Below, piece by piece: positions 13,834 through 14,430 of a DNA stretch of 14,430 bases (positions are counted from its first letter, which is position 1; every line of letters starts with the position of its first letter). The translations under genes and the position numbers were made by a program. This stretch comes from JBOGGN01 sp050744165 (GTDB lineage Bacteria; Actinomycetota; Acidimicrobiia; Acidimicrobiales; Palsa-688): the NCBI GenBank assembly GCA_050744165.1, contig JBOGGN010000325.1, positions 1 through 14,430 on the forward strand, read 5' to 3'. The notes under the pieces were generated by a model. That model saw nothing but the letters and a program-made list of their open reading frames with translations. It did not search any database and had not been told where the DNA came from.

Positions 13834-14377
13834 GTCAAACCGTGAGCCGCCGCTCGGTTGGGTGCGCCCTGATCGTCCAGCGGTTGGCCACGGCGGAAGA
13901 CAGTAGTTGCGAGCCGTCGATGGCTGCCGACCCGGAGGATGCGCAAGCGGGCCGGCGGCCCAGGTGTCCATATGTGCGACTCCACCACCACGGCTTAGAT
14001 GTCCAGCCATGCTCCCCGACAGGCGGTTGCTCGCGTGCGAGCGGCTTCCTCAAGAGCGGCCGAGGATCCTTGGCCGAGGCTTGCGTCGACGAGCGGGACC
14101 GTCGCTTCAACCTTGTCGGACCTCGCTATTGATTCGGCGGCGGCCCCGCTGCGGGCGTGGCCCGCACCGCCTGGGCGGAGGTACGGACAGCATCGGAAGG
14201 TAATGCTTGGAGTGGCACTGAGCAGCACCACCCGGCGTGACCCGGTGCCAGCTGCCAACATCGCAGACATTGCCGCAACTGCAGCCTGACTGCGTGACCT
14301 TGCGCACTCGTTCCCCGGCCCATTGCGCATCCCTACATTCCGCCGTACGAAAAAAAAAGAGAGAGAGAGAGAGAGCC
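13834..14377. other. 544-bp stretch without a supported gene
   Basis: Open frames exist on both strands (for example 13999-14289 plus and 13995-14330 minus), but they overlap each other, lack ribosome binding sites, show mixed third-position GC and no family resemblance. The stretch holds a near-palindrome at 14058-14075 (7-bp arms with one G-T pair, GATC centre) and a purine repeat at its right end. It may be a decayed gene or regulatory spacer. Confidence 0.5.
14350..14375. repeat. A9 + (GA)8G simple-sequence tract
   Basis: Nine As followed by eight GA dinucleotides and a G give 26 purines in a row on the plus strand. It starts two bases beyond the stop of the gene entering from the right edge. 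On that gene's sense strand it reads as a CT repeat then T9. Such tracts are prone to slippage. Confidence 0.95.
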
Positions 14378-14430
14378 CTAGATGCTGGCGATGTTGTCGA
14401 ACCGGGTGAAGTGGTTAAGGAAGGCCAGGT
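14378..14430 (-). CDS. 3' end of a gene entering from the right edge
   Basis: Only the last 16 complete codons are visible, ending in LAFLNHFTRFDNIASI and a TAG stop at 14378-14380. Third positions are nearly all G or C, in line with coding sequence of this genome. The fragment is too short to assign a family; a transposase tail is one possibility, but nothing here proves it. Confidence 0.4.
   Translation of the reverse strand, partial: LAFLNHFTRFDNIASI

Noticed and set aside
14058..14075. Near-palindrome centred on GGATCC, considered as a terminator or operator
   Set aside because: No T tract, one mismatch pair and no adjacent supported gene; probably chance in GC-rich DNA.
13995..14330. 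Overlapping open frames on both strands (13995-14330 minus, 13999-14289 plus)
   Set aside because: No ribosome binding site, mixed third-position GC and no recognisable motif for either.

Overview
This is a high-GC chromosomal window holding the replication-origin neighbourhood of an actinobacterium. The gene order on the minus strand, dnaA-dnaN-recF-dciA-gyrB-gyrA, is the classical actinobacterial one. Two C-terminal DUF2510 domains (PAG[W/F]xPD...[R/Y]WWDG..WT.H type), largely confined to Actinobacteria, agree with this. Sequence style hints at a deep-branching class such as Acidimicrobiia, but that is an impression and was not tested.

Layout. Positions 1-9026 are transcribed leftwards: gyrA (3' end beyond the left edge), gyrB, dciA (DUF721), recF, dnaN, the 232-bp dnaA-dnaN spacer, dnaA, and a small single-TM ORF upstream of dnaA. 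From 9163 the main direction flips to rightwards: a secreted lipoprotein, an ATP-grasp enzyme related to cyclo-ligase DcsG, and two DUF2510 proteins, with two minus-strand genes among them (a coiled-coil protein and an N-terminally anchored protein). A gene fragment enters from the right edge. The orientation switch fits replication forks diverging from an origin at about 7.0-8.7 kb.

The best signal is in the dnaA-dnaN spacer. Read on the minus strand, it has two abutting DnaA-box-like 9-mers, a short C run, five trinucleotides of the DnaA-trio kind (CTA/CTG), then an AT-only stretch that is rare in this GC-rich DNA. This is the arrangement of the Bacillus subtilis basal unwinding element. 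A second tight cluster of three DnaA boxes lies just upstream of the dnaA start, so dnaA is flanked by two box clusters, as in bipartite origins.

The replication proteins work together. DnaA opens the origin, DciA is the ancestral partner of the replicative helicase DnaB, DnaN is the sliding clamp, RecF helps repair stalled forks, and GyrA/GyrB remove positive supercoils. Lineage-specific oddities are a Gly/Ser-rich N-terminal extension of GyrA, a Gly/Ser/Ala insertion of about 46 residues in DnaN, a non-canonical quinolone-pocket sequence in GyrA, and gyrB and gyrA lying in one reading frame separated by a single TAG. The usual rpmH-rnpA-yidC block is not found beside dnaA. The right third is accessory, with small repeats, a tandem duplication and poorly characterised envelope-type proteins.
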